A stretch of 64,000 bases of DNA from Anoplolepis gracilipes (GCF_047496725.1 NC_132977.1:9771501-9835500); one strand, 5' to 3'. Shown: positions 1 to 15,193, numbered from the stretch's first letter. Numbers and translations: made by a program. The notes: generated from the sequence alone by a model not told the origin.

Positions 1-317
1 AGGATGCTAGCAAGCAGAAACGGAGTCGCGTAGAAAAAAAAAGGGAGAGGCGAGCGGCAACGACATAATTAATGATTTCTCCGTGGTATTTAACGTTTTC
101 ACTGATCTTGAGTCTCCCGAGATCTTTAATTTGTATCAAGACACTTTTCTCTTTTGCATAACGAAAATTCACGACACGCGACAATTTTCGCACTCGGTTT
201 CGCACTTAAGCGTTCAATTTCGCTTGCACAGTTTTATCTCAGGAAATAACAGCGAAAAAGAAACAAAATTAATTGCAAATGTAAAAATGAAATGTCTACA
301 ATTTTTTTTGTTTCTTA

Positions 318-320
<3 letters not shown>

Positions 321-364
<44 letters not shown>
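321..364. repeat. (CT)n microsatellite
   Basis: Uninterrupted CT dinucleotide repeat of about 42 bases. The serine/leucine-rich open frame across it is an artefact of the repeat. Confidence 0.97.
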
Positions 365-367
<3 letters not shown>

Positions 368-976
368 TTTTCTTATTTTTCTCTTTTTATTTTCGCGAAT
401 AATTTCGCAAATTAGACATTTCGCAGAGACAAGGTTATCAGTATATTAATCGAGTAAGAGTAGCGTTGCAATAATACCAACAATAAGAATTATCGAATTA
501 TCTTTATGACTATTGCGTCGTGTGATTTCAACGATATTTTGAACACCGATAGGTATCGCCTGCCTCGCCTGGTTTTCTGCGAGCTTAATTACACGAGAAA
601 AGGTGTCGCTTTGTACTTTCTCTCGCGCAGCGAGCGAAAAAGAAAAATAATAAAACGCGCATAATAAAATGCAAACTCCAGGCATTACACGTGGACGTGG
701 GTGCGCAAACTGCGCGCGTGTGAGCGTAACATACGCGCGTGAATGGAAATTGACGTTCTGTTGCTGGTACTTTCATGTGAAGCAATTCGCATATTTCCCA
801 ATTCCTTTCCTAGCTTTCTCGGAATTGTTTCGAGTCATCGGCCCAGATCGATATATCCAACTAGATATACAAATACGCTTATCTCTATTTACTTTTATAA
901 TATCTATAAATATATATTTTTTATTTTTATATTCCTAATTATATTATATAATATTATATAATAATATTATATTTCG

Positions 977-1001
977 TTTTTTTTTTTTTTTTTTTTTTTT
1001 T
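977..1001. repeat. poly(T) tract
   Basis: Homopolymer run of about 25 T in very AT-rich sequence. No transposon body or target duplication is recognisable beside it. Confidence 0.9.
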
Positions 1002-2044
1002 ATATTTCTTTTATTTCGATATAATTTCTATTATTGTATATTCAAGAAAAAGTAGAACAATATTGCTTTTATATATTTATTTTGTTTGTGTGCGTATAAT
1101 AATAATATCATATTAAATTCTATATATAATAATAATATAAAGTTATATAAGAAATGTAAAAAAAGACAAAACTTTTAATTAGAAATATAAAAAATAAATA
1201 TAAAATAAATAGATATATGATACGCGAGTTTTTACATGCGTGTCTCCAATAAAAGACGTTTTACGAGAAACTTTGCAAGAGAGAGGAAGTTGACAGAAAT
1301 TTAAAGGCCAGTCGATGGAAAGCTTCGAGCCGGTAGCCGGAGATGACCCTAATTTGTATGTCGCTCGCGAGAGACTTTTCCTTCCTGTGATACGCGTGTC
1401 GACGGCACGTTGTGAGAGCAAAGAGACCGGAATCGATCGACGAGAAGAGAGAAAGAGAGACGAAAGAGACCGGAATCGATCGATCGCGTAGCATTGTCCC
1501 ACGCAGAAGTGCGTTCGTTAAAGCCGTTCGAAATGTGCCGGACGTTTCTGCCGCGACGTTGCATGTTGCATGTTGCATCGCGTAACCACCTATGCAAAGT
1601 TCAGGAAGAGAGCATGTCCCGGCTATGTTTATCCTATGATTCAGCGCTACTCGGCCGATCGTAGGCCGTGCGTTTCACGCAGAGCGAGCGATAGATTCAC
1701 GCGTCTTCGAGACGAACAAACGTAACGCGAATTATTCTCGTTTTTATTTTTTTTTTTTCCATCTGGAAGCGAGCAATACGTGCAAAGAGTAGTCGCATTT
1801 TCAACGCTTTTAATTACGAGTGTAATATTTTATTAAAGAGTCTTCTGAAGCTGCATATTTTGAAAATTATATTTCCTTGCTGTGAAAAAGTCACGTTATT
1901 TAAATTTTATTTCTCTACTGTAACTCTATCTATCTTCGCGCATATTTAAATTACTTACATTTTTCTATAATTTCCGTTTTCTTGCAATGGAAAGTTCAGA
2001 ATTCATGTAATTCTGACCGTTAGGAACGTAGTTATAACTATTTC

Positions 2045-2075
<31 letters not shown>

Positions 2076-4084
2076 TGACATGACTTAACCCATTTTGCAA
2101 ATTATGTCTAAACGTCTTCTAGCTACATTTTACTAAATAAACATACGTGAATATAATGTATTCCGGATTTCCTGAGTGAAATGTCAAATTTGCATGATGT
2201 CACTCGTAACAAAATCCGGCTCGATCCCGTCGCTGGAAGTTAGTTTTGCGCAGGAAGGCACGAAGGAAGACAGCCCCGCCGGGCCTGAAGAGAAGTCTTA
2301 CGCGCCTTCCTCTCCACCGATGCGTTTTATATTAAAGCATAGGGTAATGAAACGTTCATACGCGGCGAACGGCGAACGGCGAACGATGATATAAAAGGGT
2401 TTATGCGCGGCGACGATGGATCTCTCGCATTCGACTCTGATCCATATTATAAAATAAAGGTGGGTGTAACGTGTGTAACGGTACGCTGTAACCGCACCGC
2501 ACCACCCACGTTCGATGGGATTGCTCAACGTTTCATATATGGTCATAGCCTAAGGGCGAGGGCGAAAGAGAGAGAGAGACAAGGCGATGCTGCCCCGGGA
2601 AGGGAAATTCTATAGCGCTCCCGACCGCGATATCCTCTCGTTGATGAGACCGATCATTTCTGGTGAGGAAACCTTTCAATAACACGACACGCGATACGAG
2701 TTCTCACGGGGTTTGTGTGTTTCTCGTTCCTCTATTTTAAAAGTGATAAAAGTAAAATAAGATATAAAATTGTACATGCTTTTCAAAAGAATTATTTGTG
2801 CGATAATTAATTCTTTCTGGAAGTATTTGATTATCAGTAACAATAGAAACACAATATAAAATATATACACGAAACTGCGAAATATGTAAATGTTTTCTGT
2901 AGTACAATTAATAAAATAATATGAAAGAGAATGATTACAATTTTAAAAAATATAAAGAATTAATATCTTCAAGTTGTTTCCGTAATCATTTTTTTATACA
3001 TCCTGATATCATCTATGCACGTGGTTGATATTTTTTATTGAATTCGTGGATCAAAAATCATCGATCAGTGCGCGTAAACAAGTTTATAAATTGCATAAAA
3101 TTATTCAATATCTCATTATTTACCTACATCCTTTTCATATTATTAATAAGCATGCTTATTTGGCGATGACACATTTTTCCTAACATCTTTTATATGTATA
3201 GGGAACAAAATATGTACACCATAAGAACGTGATTTGCACGTGGCTTTTTCGAGAAGTTTTCCTGCTTGCAAATACGTTTGATGGAAAGCGCGAGATAGTT
3301 GCGTAATCCAGCCAGAAATTGCTGCAAATCGGGGCGCGCGAGGAAAATTAGATACGCGGTAGCGTAACTTTTTCGTTTACATAACGGAACAACCGCCGGG
3401 ATATCGACGTGGTAGAACGTGGGCTAGCGATTTGGCGCGCGGGAATCGATGAATACACAGGGTACAAACCTGAGAAATGCTTTTCAGTTAGGTAACGCCT
3501 AACGAAGCGATGCGCGTAATGTATGCGAAAAGGTGAGATGTCGGTTTTCATACACATATAATTTGCCGTTATACGTAAATAACCGCGGACATAAAGGTGT
3601 AAGAATAACATTCCTTGTCGCGAATTTTATTGATAATAAAATTCGCGATTAGTCTTCTCCGATTCCGGCGTTTTATATCACCCAGAAATGTACGTAGTAA
3701 TTATACCTATTGAATGCACTAATTCCATTGACAGTAAGTATACGCAACCAATGACACGTGTTCGAGATTGTCTAAAGCTATTTTTCTCCATGCTCGACTT
3801 TTTGTCAAACGGTCCACAGGTCATCGCAGATGAGTTCGTAAAAATTGGTTTACGTAATGCACCGAATGTAGATACTTAGTCGACTATTTTTTTCGATCTC
3901 CGATATATGAAAGGTTGGGAAATCATGACATAAGACATAAGACGTGTCATTAATTTTTTTTAAATGAATATACATTTTTTTAGCTTAAAAACTCTTTCAT
4001 GAAAGATATTTAAAAAACAGAAAGAGAAAACATATTTATATTTATGCTAATAATTGAATAAACATAAAAAACTTGATTATATAT

Positions 4085-4085
<1 letters not shown>

Positions 4086-4120
<35 letters not shown>
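4086..4120. repeat. (CA)n followed by (TA)n microsatellite
   Basis: About 14 CA units run directly into a short TA stretch. The surroundings are AT-rich and non-coding. Confidence 0.95.
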
Positions 4121-4122
<2 letters not shown>

Positions 4123-7100
4123 CTATAATTTTCAATATTTATTTCTTACATAATTATTGTTATAAAAAATAACACAATTCTATCCAATAATAATTTCAAA
4201 TTTTTTTTTTAATAAATTTATCTGCCAATCTTCTTTGAAAAGATACCCGTGTGTCTAGAATTGATCCGATTACATTGTAATCATCATTGTAGTTTACCGC
4301 GCGAACACACGGAAAGATTGCGATACTTTCTATTTGGAACCCCGAACGCGATACAATTTCACTTGTTCCCCAGTGTTCAACTCCGCCCACGAGAATTGTT
4401 AGCGCAATTGGCGGCCTCTCACCGGCGACGACTGGCGTTGAGGGTTAAAATAAAAAAATGCACTCGCGACGGCAAACGCAAGGGAGCGGAGAGAGAAGCC
4501 GCGTGTAGGAAATAGTTCCGGGTTCGCGGCTCTTGTGGGACGACGTTGGTCACGCGATTCACGCGCTCGGCTAATAATTAGCGGAAAGGCGTAAGAGTTG
4601 CCTGGACCCTCGTCAGGAAATTGCGCGTAGGATAGACGCGTCATTAACGAACCTACGCGGATTAAGCCTTGCCTAGTCAGCTATACGATTGCTTTTTAAC
4701 GTACATTTTACGTAAAATAAGATAAAACAAGTACGAATGACAAATTCATTCACCTGTTATTATCAAAGATATTAAATTATACAGATTACTTTTTATTATT
4801 ATATTTTATTTTACTACATTTCAGATGTGAATTATAACGAGAAAGAAAATCTGAATTTGCATATTTTCTATAAATGAAAATCGTATACGTATTATATCTC
4901 GCATATAATCGAACAATATCAACACGTACAAACAAATATATAAAAAATTGTTTTTGTCACTGCAATTTAAGTAAAAACTTAATAATATATATTTCAATAA
5001 AGTCACTACAGAATTAAATGTGAAACACTATAATTTCTTAAATTTTTATTCGCATATTAAGATTGTTATATTAAAGTTGAAATTTTTAATTCAAAAATTT
5101 TTTTCGAAAATTTTGATTGAAGCTAACTCAAGCAAAGCCAATAATTTTTTCAATTATTTTTGTGAATTCACTTAAATTTATCGCATGTAAAAATCATTCA
5201 AATGTTTGTACGTTCAACAAAGAAATCATAAATAAACTTTTATCTCGATTTAATCTAATATCCATAGAAAATATGTGTGGTGCAACAGATTATATTTCTC
5301 TAAGCAAAACATTCAAAATCAAACTTTTATCAATTTCATTAATTTCACTCCGACGTAGTTTATCTATTATTTCTTTTTTAATATTTATATGTAATACTAA
5401 TATAGTAATTTTTTTTTAATTTACTATGCTGAAAATGCTGATCAATGGTAATAATCAATCCTATTTCTGCTAGTCATTAAAGCATATATTTAAAGGGAAA
5501 TTTATCAGCTTTTATCGAACGGGATATTTTGCCTTCCCGACATTATAATAAATTTCGCGGATCAATCAGACTATTAATGCGCGCAAACTTTTATTTCTGC
5601 AAAACTGAAATCTGAGCCTCATTAAAAAGAACAAACAAATATTAACACAAATGTTTGCGTTATGAGCAATATGATAACATTGAATATCTTATTCCACACG
5701 AAAAGATATATATAATATTGTATTGTAAATAATTTTGTTTTCAAAATTGCAATTTTGGAATATATAATTATATTTTTAGAATACATAGTTAAAATTTAGA
5801 ATATTTATTTAATTATATATTTAATTAAATAATTAAATAGTTCACACATTAAATAATATTTTTTTTTCTTTTTCTCTCAGCATAATGCACGCATATATTT
5901 ATTTAATTGATAGATATCAGAAGCGTAAAGAAATACGCTATAGATAGGACAAATATAAATTCTAAAACTCACTATATGGATGTGTTGCTGCCATCTGTCG
6001 TGGACACAGAAGGAAAGTTGAATAGAGAACGTTGCTCGTTGCTAAAACAGTCGATGCCATCTGTAATATTGAGATTTAGTTTGTAACAAAAAATGATTAT
6101 CAGCGATCGTAAAGGCAAAAAACTTTATTTCTATGATCTATATTTTTTATATACATAACTTAATTCTGAAATAATTTTATTTATCGGTAATAAAATTATC
6201 GAAATTTATATTATCAGACATCTCAATCTGAAAAACTAAATCTTATAATTAGAACAATATTTAAACATGTATACTTTTTTAATTTATCAAAAGTAATTTT
6301 TTTAATTTATCAATAGTAAACTATATTTCCTTGTTTAAATAACAATGTTTAATATTCAATTAATTTATGTTAATGAATGCTTTTTTTTATTATATAAAAT
6401 TAGAAACATCTCATTTAACAAAAGTGACAATTTCAAAATTTAATTTTTTTCAAAAGCTTTACATTTATATTAACTTATTAGTTATTAACTTATTAATTGT
6501 AATCTTAATATTTATTAATTATAAATTTAATATTTTAAATAATATTTAAAAAGATAGCTAGATTCTAAGTTCACATTCAATATCTATAAGTGTAGAAAAT
6601 ACAAATAAATTTTGAAATGTTGTCCTTTGCTGTGCGAGATGGTATGAATTTGCTGTGGAATTTTGAATATTAAATGATTGCCATAGCAAAACTTTATTAG
6701 CGGCTCAAATTCTTATCATTTCGTTTAATAAACAGAGACCGCGTCATTGCTAAATAATCTGATTGCGAGTGTTGTAACACAAATAAAAATTCAGCATGAA
6801 GAAGCTTAAACAGGACATGAACCACCAATGACGTAATATGTGGGTCGTATATTTTAGCGACAATTATCGTATCCAGTAACAATCTTATGCTGAGTCTTTT
6901 AAACGGTCGTTAATAACGTTAAGTGGAACAATTTAGGCATCGAGCAATAATGAGTCCGCCGTGATTAGCTACAATTATTTAACCGATCAAGCTAATCGAT
7001 TAGAAACAACATGCATGTTTTAATTAATCCGCTAGAAAAAAATTGTACAATGAATAAAGAAAGATGAAATTTAGAATAGTGTTTTTCTTGTTTCTCTGAT

Positions 7101-10100
7101 TTTAGTGCCGCAATTTTTTTCGAAACTTTATATATCCTTAAATATTTATAAAAATATTTTAAAGTACATAATAATTTCCAAAATTCTTTTGCAAGATTGT
7201 TTGGTCCAAAAAGCAGTAAAGAACAATATTTGGATCACTTCAAGAGAAGTATTCCAAGGCGAGAGAGAGAGAGAGAGATATACATTAGCAGGTATATCGA
7301 GGAAAATTCCGTTATACGCTTTCCTAAAATAAGTAAACAGACCTTGAAACTGCTATTTGATAGAATCAGTATGAGCAAGATCAGGGTCGCGCTTTCGTTA
7401 AATATTAGCACGCAAGGTTCTATTGCTTGTTAGCTCTTTTTGTTCCTACTCACGGCCCACTTATAACCCGACTCGTGCATTAATAGACACAGAAGATTTG
7501 TATATCAAGCGCAAGTGATTGCATGTATGTTTTGCGCGCGCTTTTATGCAATGATATAACGAGTGGGACGCTTCAAGATTGCTTAAAGTACAATAAATAA
7601 AGATGAAAAAAGCAATTCAAATATTCTCATTTCTTCCGCAAACATATCAAAATGTGTACAGTAATGCTTGAAAAATTTATGGTAATATTATTTGAATTAA
7701 ATATATATGTATATGTGTATCTCTTTTTGATAAAAAAGCTTCTTATTCTTTCTATTTATAAGACATTTTTCTTAGTCGGTTCAAGATGTGATTCTGTTGA
7801 ATGATAGTATGTAATCATCAGATAGCCGAATCGTGTGTACGAACACCTGAGCAATTATAAATTACAAACAAGTATGTTTAAATTTCAACCTCTGACGCGA
7901 TTTCTCATAATTCAAACACATTTTTCTCTAATCAATTAAATTTTGCTCGTACTGGAAACAAACCGGTCGTAGTTATCGTAAGATTATGACCTCGTTTTTT
8001 TCATGGAAAACAGAATATAGCTGCTTTAATTATTTTCTTTTAATTTCTTAAATTTGTACAATAAAGCAAGTAATATTTTCTTTTTCCAACACAAATTTAG
8101 TTTCACTAAAAAATTTATACATGTTTTAAAAATAATTATCTCAAAGCTTATATAAAACGCATTTATAAAGATTTTAAAACTTCTCTTAGATGTGTTTATT
8201 AACTTGTAATCATTTTCTGATAGCACAATAGTGATATTGATCTCTAACTATAATATAATAAAATAGTAATATAATAAAAATTATTATATTATTATAGTAT
8301 AAAGTCGAATACATCGATAAAATATAATGTTAAAAATAAATGTCATTTGTGGATAAATGATAATAACGAGACTATGTTCATGCATGCATAGTAAAACATG
8401 CATGAATAACGAGAGAGAGAAAACGGAGTTAAGTAGTATGGCTAGTCGCGTATCGATATGCATGAAGAGCTCGTTATATATCCGTGCACGATAATACATA
8501 TTATGCCTTGACCTTATATCAGACCTTACCAGGCTATCCTCATATCAAAATACCATTTATATGTAACATCAATTTTAAAATATATATTCCATCTATGATA
8601 TTTTACTTTACCCTAGAACAAGATAATTTAATGAATAAAACAACCACTTTTTACATTTATAAGTCTTACATCAATTTTTAGATTATTATTAACCTTTTAC
8701 AACTGAGAATCATGTCGATATTTTTATTAAACAAAAATTTACTCTTCAATATTTGTTTAAAAAAATATATCAGACACGCTGTATATATAAATATTTTGTC
8801 ATTTTTATCTGTAAGTTGAATGAAATATTTTTCAAACATATATATACCCACACATACATACATTATCGTGTGTCAAATGTACATAATCACATTGACGAAC
8901 ATAAATGCCAAAAAATGTTTGTAGATTACTTTGCAAGATGATTTGAAAATCGTTTTGCAGAAAAAAAACGTGTGAACGTTATGCTCTTAATCGCACATAT
9001 TTTGTGTTTAATTGACATCAAGAAAGTTCGGTTAATGCGTTTGAAGAAGCTACCGTTTCGAGAAGGAATCACTCTTGAACAAACGATAATAATTATTTAA
9101 TTATACAATAGAAATCATGGTAAGCAATACGTCCATTATTATAATGAATGTAAATTAAGATTTTATTTATTGTACGCTATTTTGCTTTTACTCATTGTTT
9201 TAAAACATGTTTTTATATATATTTAATATATAAAAAAATAATTTTGACGCGTTAAAGAAGAAATTTTAATTTAAAAAATTTGTAAATATAAAATAAATGA
9301 GATTACTTTAGAACCTTTTACATTATTTTTTTCTTAAATATTAAAATCTTGTCTGTTGAGCTGAAAAATAAAATTAAATTTATGTCATGCAACGTTATGC
9401 AACGTCTACTTTAAACACAAAATTCTATCTAAAATAATTCATTGATAGTAACTTATATTATTTTGCACTGTGTATGTATATAAATTCTTTAATTGAGCAT
9501 ATAGGAATTAATATACATATACAATATAGATACACATATATAGATTAATAAAAATTATAAAGACATGTGTTATAATATTTTTGAAATTTATATAATATGT
9601 AGGGCAAATTTTTATCTCGCCTTGGACGAATGCAAAGTGAATATTTCACGAGAAAAATAAAATACGACGACGGATGACCGTTAGTTCGCGTATAAAAGAC
9701 ATTTATCCGGTTTAGAAGTAATTGCATATCTCAAATCTCTCGGTCGTCCTAGCATGGAAGGCTATTGTTGAATTGCGCTTGGAAATGATCACAATGCTGA
9801 GCTGCAACGAATAACGTTAGGTCGACAACCCTCATATTTACTTTGGTTATCAAGATTCGAAGACACGCTAAACGATAAGACAATTCTATCGATAATTAGG
9901 CGTAATTTTTTAGTTAGTCTTTTATACTTACAATTAGACTAAACTTTTCTAAACGTACAGTTACACGAGAGAGACTTGAACGTCTTTGTTTTCTTCTGGA
10001 ACGAGACGGTGGAAAGTACGGTCACCTCCCTCCACGACGACGAAACCCGACCTTCTGATACTCCGCTAACGAGTCGGATGTGTTTAGGGTCAATTTGTCT

Positions 10101-10820
10101 ATTATCTCGTTGTCAGTTTTATTTATTACTTCTAACGTCTCTCACGACGCGGTACGTATACGTGCGACTCTTCCACCAGGCTGAGATTCCTCCGTGCAAG
10201 TTAATCAACTCTGATTTCTCTTGACTGTGCTCGCTTTAAAGTCGTCGACATACTCACGCACTTTGCGTGACCAACTCGGAGATCGACGCACTCTTTCTTA
10301 TACCGATTTGTTTGCACAACAAAATCTTGTAACTAAATTGCAATATCTCTAAACTGATAGCTAATCCGTTGAAGTACTTGTTGTCATATTTTCTATATGC
10401 CTCTTTCATTGAACATAGTTTAAATTAATATTCTAAATCTTTGATATATATAGATAATATATAGATAAATCTGTGAATTTAAAATTATTTCCTATATATA
10501 TCAGAATTTTTAAATGTATGCAAAATAGTTGATATTTTAGTCCTTCAAATTTTAATTATAATACTATCGATATACTCTTATATATCTCGTTTTTTCTCTC
10601 CAACTTACATTTATATTTACACATTACTTTTTTCTATGCTATTGGAATATTCTTATTGTTAGATTAATTTATATTTCAAAATTGTGAATAAACTACGTTA
10701 CTATTATATTATACATTCTCACATAATTTTTATGACATGTAATTTTATTAAAAATTTGTTAAAAATCACTTTTTCGACAAAACATTCCTATAAGAATTAT
10801 GTAATCTCAATTATGTGATC

Positions 10821-11384
10821 TTAACGAATGGACGCTTCTAGTATCGCGGCACCCTGAATTGGTACGCAACTGGGAGTGTGGGTGGAGGAAAAGCCTGGTA
10901 GTGCGAGCAGCGTACAGGGAGGATGAAGTTGACGTGCCAGTCGTGAGCGCGATTCTGTCGCGCCGCGTACTTGAGGAGCCGCATGCGGCCAAGAAGAAGC
11001 GGCGGAACGGAGGGTGGAAAAGAGCGCGAAGAGAGGGAACCCCCGAAAAAAAGAAGAAAGGATTCTCTGCTGTCGAGGGGGATTATCGCACTCGCCGGAC
11101 TCAGCGTTCAGTCCGTCCACGTCCGCTGTCGGAGACACGACCGGAAGACCGGTCTTCCCGCGCGATTGCTTCTTCCTGCTCCCGAGGACAAGAAGAATCG
11201 AAACGGAACTTCTTCCTCTTCGTCGAGAGACGCGTCGTCTTCCGCGTGTGCGCGAATTCTCGAAAGATCTCAATCGATCATCTCGCGGGGCTGAATTGAT
11301 TGGAAATGTTGATAACTAAATCTCCGCTGGATAAATCTGTGCATAGTTTTTGGCTCGATTATTTTCAAGGAGACAAAATTGCCG
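10821..11384 (+). other. CpG-rich island with a possible 5' noncoding exon
   Basis: This is a sharply GC- and CpG-rich block in AT-rich surroundings, with long open frames on both strands, as expected when stop codons are depleted by composition. On the plus strand it ends at a good splice donor (GCCG/GTAAGA at 11,384/11,385). The simplest reading is a promoter with an untranslated first exon, possibly a distal start of the axotactin-like gene 7.7 kb downstream. No TATA box is obvious. A real protein on either strand (about 146-150 aa) cannot be excluded, but neither looks like a known family. Confidence 0.35.
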
Positions 11385-11399
11385 GTAAGAATAAACCAT

Positions 11400-14164
11400 G
11401 TAACTAATTAATGATTTAACCACAAGGTCGTATTATTCTGTTCTAGTTTCTTTAACGTATAAGTTTAGAATGCAGGAAACTCATCGTCGTTTACGAAACT
11501 GCATGATTTCTCACGTGCTTCCCGTTCGTAACAAGGAAGTATACGTATATATCATGTGTTGTGACTTCGTATAAAAGAGGAGAAATATTCCTAGCACACA
11601 TACAGATTAGTCTCATATCTTTCAACTTAAAAGATGGCCTTAATTAATAATGGCCTTAAGTAATAATCTGCGATAAGGTCTAAAGCGTGATAAATAATAT
11701 GTTTCGTAAACCGACTTTTACAACTTTGAATTTAATATTAATTAATGTTTAATTCAAATTCTTTCCTTTTAGCATATAAAATATTTAAAAAAAGAAATAT
11801 CTTAAAAACAATATATTTTCACATATAAATTGAGGCATCAGAAAATAATAGAACATGATTTAATTAATTTAACAATTTGGTCAAAGTGTAGTATTTCATG
11901 AAAACTCATCAAAACACACGAACAATGAGAAAAGGTTTGTTAGCACAGGCGTAGGAATTTTGCAGTTCGTTAAGTAATTGCTTTACGTGACATTATGATA
12001 GTCGTGACGACCGTGCCGAGACGTGTCTCGTGCTTGAGTGCTAATTATTGTATGTTATTATCACCGTTTTTCTTAATTATCCACTTTTATTTATCTTGCA
12101 CAAACTTCAAGTACTCATGTCGATTACAATACATAGGTAATATTTTTGATAACAGCATGCTTTACTGATAACATCTGCAAAAACAGCTGTCAAATAACTG
12201 TACATTAGATCCTCCAGTAATGTGTTCAAAAAATTGTCTAAAATTTTTTTTCGATTAGTAACGCAGTAGATAAATTATATTTTCAATTTTTAATTGTTAT
12301 TGAATTTTTTTAAATTTCGTGTGTAAAATTTATATGTTAAAAATTTTAGTAATAATCTAAAAAATATTTTTGACAAAAACATATAATATTTGCGAAAAAT
12401 ATAAGAAAATAAAATAAGTTTTTTATTAAACTTTTGACACGTACCAACGCAAACATGACAAATATTGCACACTGACAAACGTGTTATATGAAATTTAATT
12501 AACATTAATTTAAATACTTATATGAAAATTAACATTAAAATTAAGTTAATAATATCAATAAATTTTCTACATATTTTATTATTATCTTTATTTAAATAGC
12601 TTTCGACTTAATCATTTTTATAATATGCCATTGTGTACAGAAAACTCATATCAGCTAATTTAAAAAAAAAGGACTTAAGGAGAGAGTTACTGTTTAGGAA
12701 ACAAATCACGTGCCTGAGATATCAATCTTATCATCATGAATTAATCAATTCCTTCCACGATTTTCGTGTAGCCTATTCCGTAGTTACACGACCGATTTCC
12801 TCCATGCAAATCGTCACTTTTGTCCAAACAATGACGTCGTATGTCACGAGACGACGACGACGACGTTTTTCTCGGATTGTATAAAAGCCCGCGGATTGCG
12901 AGAGCTCGACACGTGGTATGAGTCACTTATTGTACTATATGCGTGACTAACACACGAGAAATATTCTTTTCAACGAAAGAACCTATAGATCAACGCCGTC
13001 TATCTTCACGAACTAACTATACTGTCCGTCCGCTCATGTATTATCTAACAAATGATTGTCGTCACGATCCATTTTTTATTCGTGTTACATTAAAGCATCG
13101 AATCACGGACGCACCGGCGCGGCGCGGCGCGGCGCGACGCGTCGTATAGACCTCGTTAATGTTTTATCACGAAGAAATAAGAAAATTCGAATGTGATTTC
13201 TCCGCGCTCGCGAAGCAGCGTCTTTGTACTTTTCGCGAGGCATTCGAACGAAAAGCGTGAACACTTTATGATGACCCAGTCGTCGCTTTTGTTCGATATA
13301 TCGATCTTGTGACGACCAAAGAAAGAAAGAAAGAAAGAGAGACGCGGCCCCGGTAAACACGCTATACGTCGTGAATATCAGGAGTCGACACGAATAGGAA
13401 TCTCTACGAATCTTCGAGCGACTTCTCTCTCATCGTGTTTTTTATGACAGACTCGCAGGAATGCAGCAAAAGGGTTGACCAAGCGCTTTGGAACTCGGCT
13501 TAAAAGCCGGCTTACATCTGCGTAAAGAAAAAAAGGAGAATCGAAATACAATACCGGTAAAAACGTCCTCGATTTAATATACTCGTCGCCTGCCGTGTAT
13601 ATGTTCCGTCATGCATCGTTCATAAATGCACACCCGTGTTCTATTATTTGCTACAATACCCACCCTATCGATTCGACTCAACGACCCCTTTCTCGCATCG
13701 GAAAGCACGCGCTACCTCGAGACCACCCTGTGAATATTAATTGCCGGAAGAGAGAGAGCATTACTCATGTAAGAGCTATTACTAAAAAATTTCTGTTTAC
13801 CTTTGTCAAAAGAAACGACATCCCTCTGCGAAAGTTTCCGTGATTCTAATTCGCGTAAAAATTACCTGTACAAAATTTCTATTTACTGTTATCAAAGAAA
13901 TCGAGTTACACGAGAATACATTCACGTATATTTCGCCACACGCAGTCTATTATTCACGCTCAAATATTGTTATATAAATAGTTCAAAGTCGACTGTTATT
14001 CGATAGGATATTCAATGATTTTCCTAATGTAAGAATAACAAATCTAATATATTATGTAATATATATTCAAATACAGAATATATTCGCTGAAATACATATA
14101 TTTTCCCTTATCAAATGTAAATTCAATTTACACGGCTACATCAATTGATGTTTATTTAATTCAC

Positions 14165-14207
<43 letters not shown>

Positions 14208-15000
14208 AATTATATAAAGTGTTTCGGTTTAAATCAATTTATTCGAATTTAATTCAGTGCGAGAACGGACCGACAAACACACAAGTCTCTTTATTTATTT
14301 ATTTATTTATTAAACGGGAAGCAAGTCCCTTTGGTACAGAAGTCAGCGATATATCAAAGATAGAACAAGGAAACAGTATGACCTATGACAAACATGGATT
14401 GATTGTTCAATTTCGATAGCGAATCAAAGATGAAAGTCGTTTTATTTATTTTGATCTTCACTGTGTCACGTAGCTATCGAAAAACCATATAAAGAGCCTT
14501 CATTTTTAGAACAGAACGCTTTGCGAGAACGTTCAAGAAGTCGAAATATTAAACGTATTTTTTCGAGCAACGCAGTTATACACATATATATTTACCTAAT
14601 AATAGTTATTTGTTTAATTGTCAAAAAAACTATTTCCAATATATTTTTCGTCGTTATATATATATTTTTATAAAATCTACTCAAAGTTTCTTTTTTATCT
14701 CCGCTGAGAAATCAAAATAATTCGCTAATATAAATATCGATTTGTTTCAGGATGTCGGATAATCACTCAGAAACACGTTTTTTAAGACGATTCTAAAAAC
14801 ACCCCCTTTGGAAGAAATTCAAGAAACATCTTTAAAAAAATGTTTCGCAATTAGCATCGATTGGCGGATGATCGAGGACTATTTGCATGATTCGCGAGGA
14901 GGAAAAAAGAAGAGGAAACAAGTGGTTGCGGCTTGGAAGGCTCGTCATATGGGGAGGAAAAGAGTGAAGAAACGTTAGAGCGTGGCGCGCGAGACGAGAT
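11400..15000. other. Non-coding stretch with CpG-rich patches
   Basis: No supported gene. It contains a (GGCGC)n patch near 13,113-13,135, a short (AAAG)n run near 13,320 and a (GA)n microsatellite near 14,170. The block at 12.8-13.7 kb is richer in CpG than its flanks. Confidence 0.6.
14170..14203. repeat. (GA)n microsatellite
   Basis: About 17 uninterrupted GA units. A second, shorter interrupted GA run lies at about 16,857-16,880. Confidence 0.95.
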
Positions 15001-15039
15001 CGCAATGAAAGTCAATAAACCGTGATGAGTAACGGAGAG

Positions 15040-15193
15040 TATAGTGGTCGGAGTGGCATTAATAAATTAGTGTCTACTTGCTGCTACAAGCAACAGCAGC
15101 GGCAGCAGTAGCAGGAGTCCGGAGGAGGAAGAGGACGCGAAGAGGAAGAGGAGGAAGAGGAGGAGGAGGAGGCGGTGGACCTCTAGCCTCGAG

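Larger units (their letters stand above)
1..10800. other. Intergenic or distal 5' region without recognised genes
   Basis: I see no exon chain, tRNA or transposase in this stretch. It is mostly AT-rich sequence with scattered microsatellites. More CpG-rich patches occur near 1.25-1.75 kb (with a doubled GAGACCGGAATCGATCGA motif near 1,424 and 1,466), 2.2-2.6 kb, 3.3-3.6 kb, 4.4-4.7 kb and 9.96-10.3 kb. Such patches in an AT-rich insect genome could be regulatory elements or exons of non-coding transcripts. The short open frames here show no family resemblance and no matching splice phases. Confidence 0.6.

Noticed and set aside
83..415. 110-codon frame over the (CT)n repeat
   Set aside because: Its length depends on the microsatellite, and the flanks show no coding character.
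10821..11299. Overlapping Arg/Ser-rich proteins of about 146-150 aa on both strands
   Set aside because: Arg/Ser/Pro-rich in every frame, as GC-rich CpG sequence produces. No domain, and neither strand is favoured.
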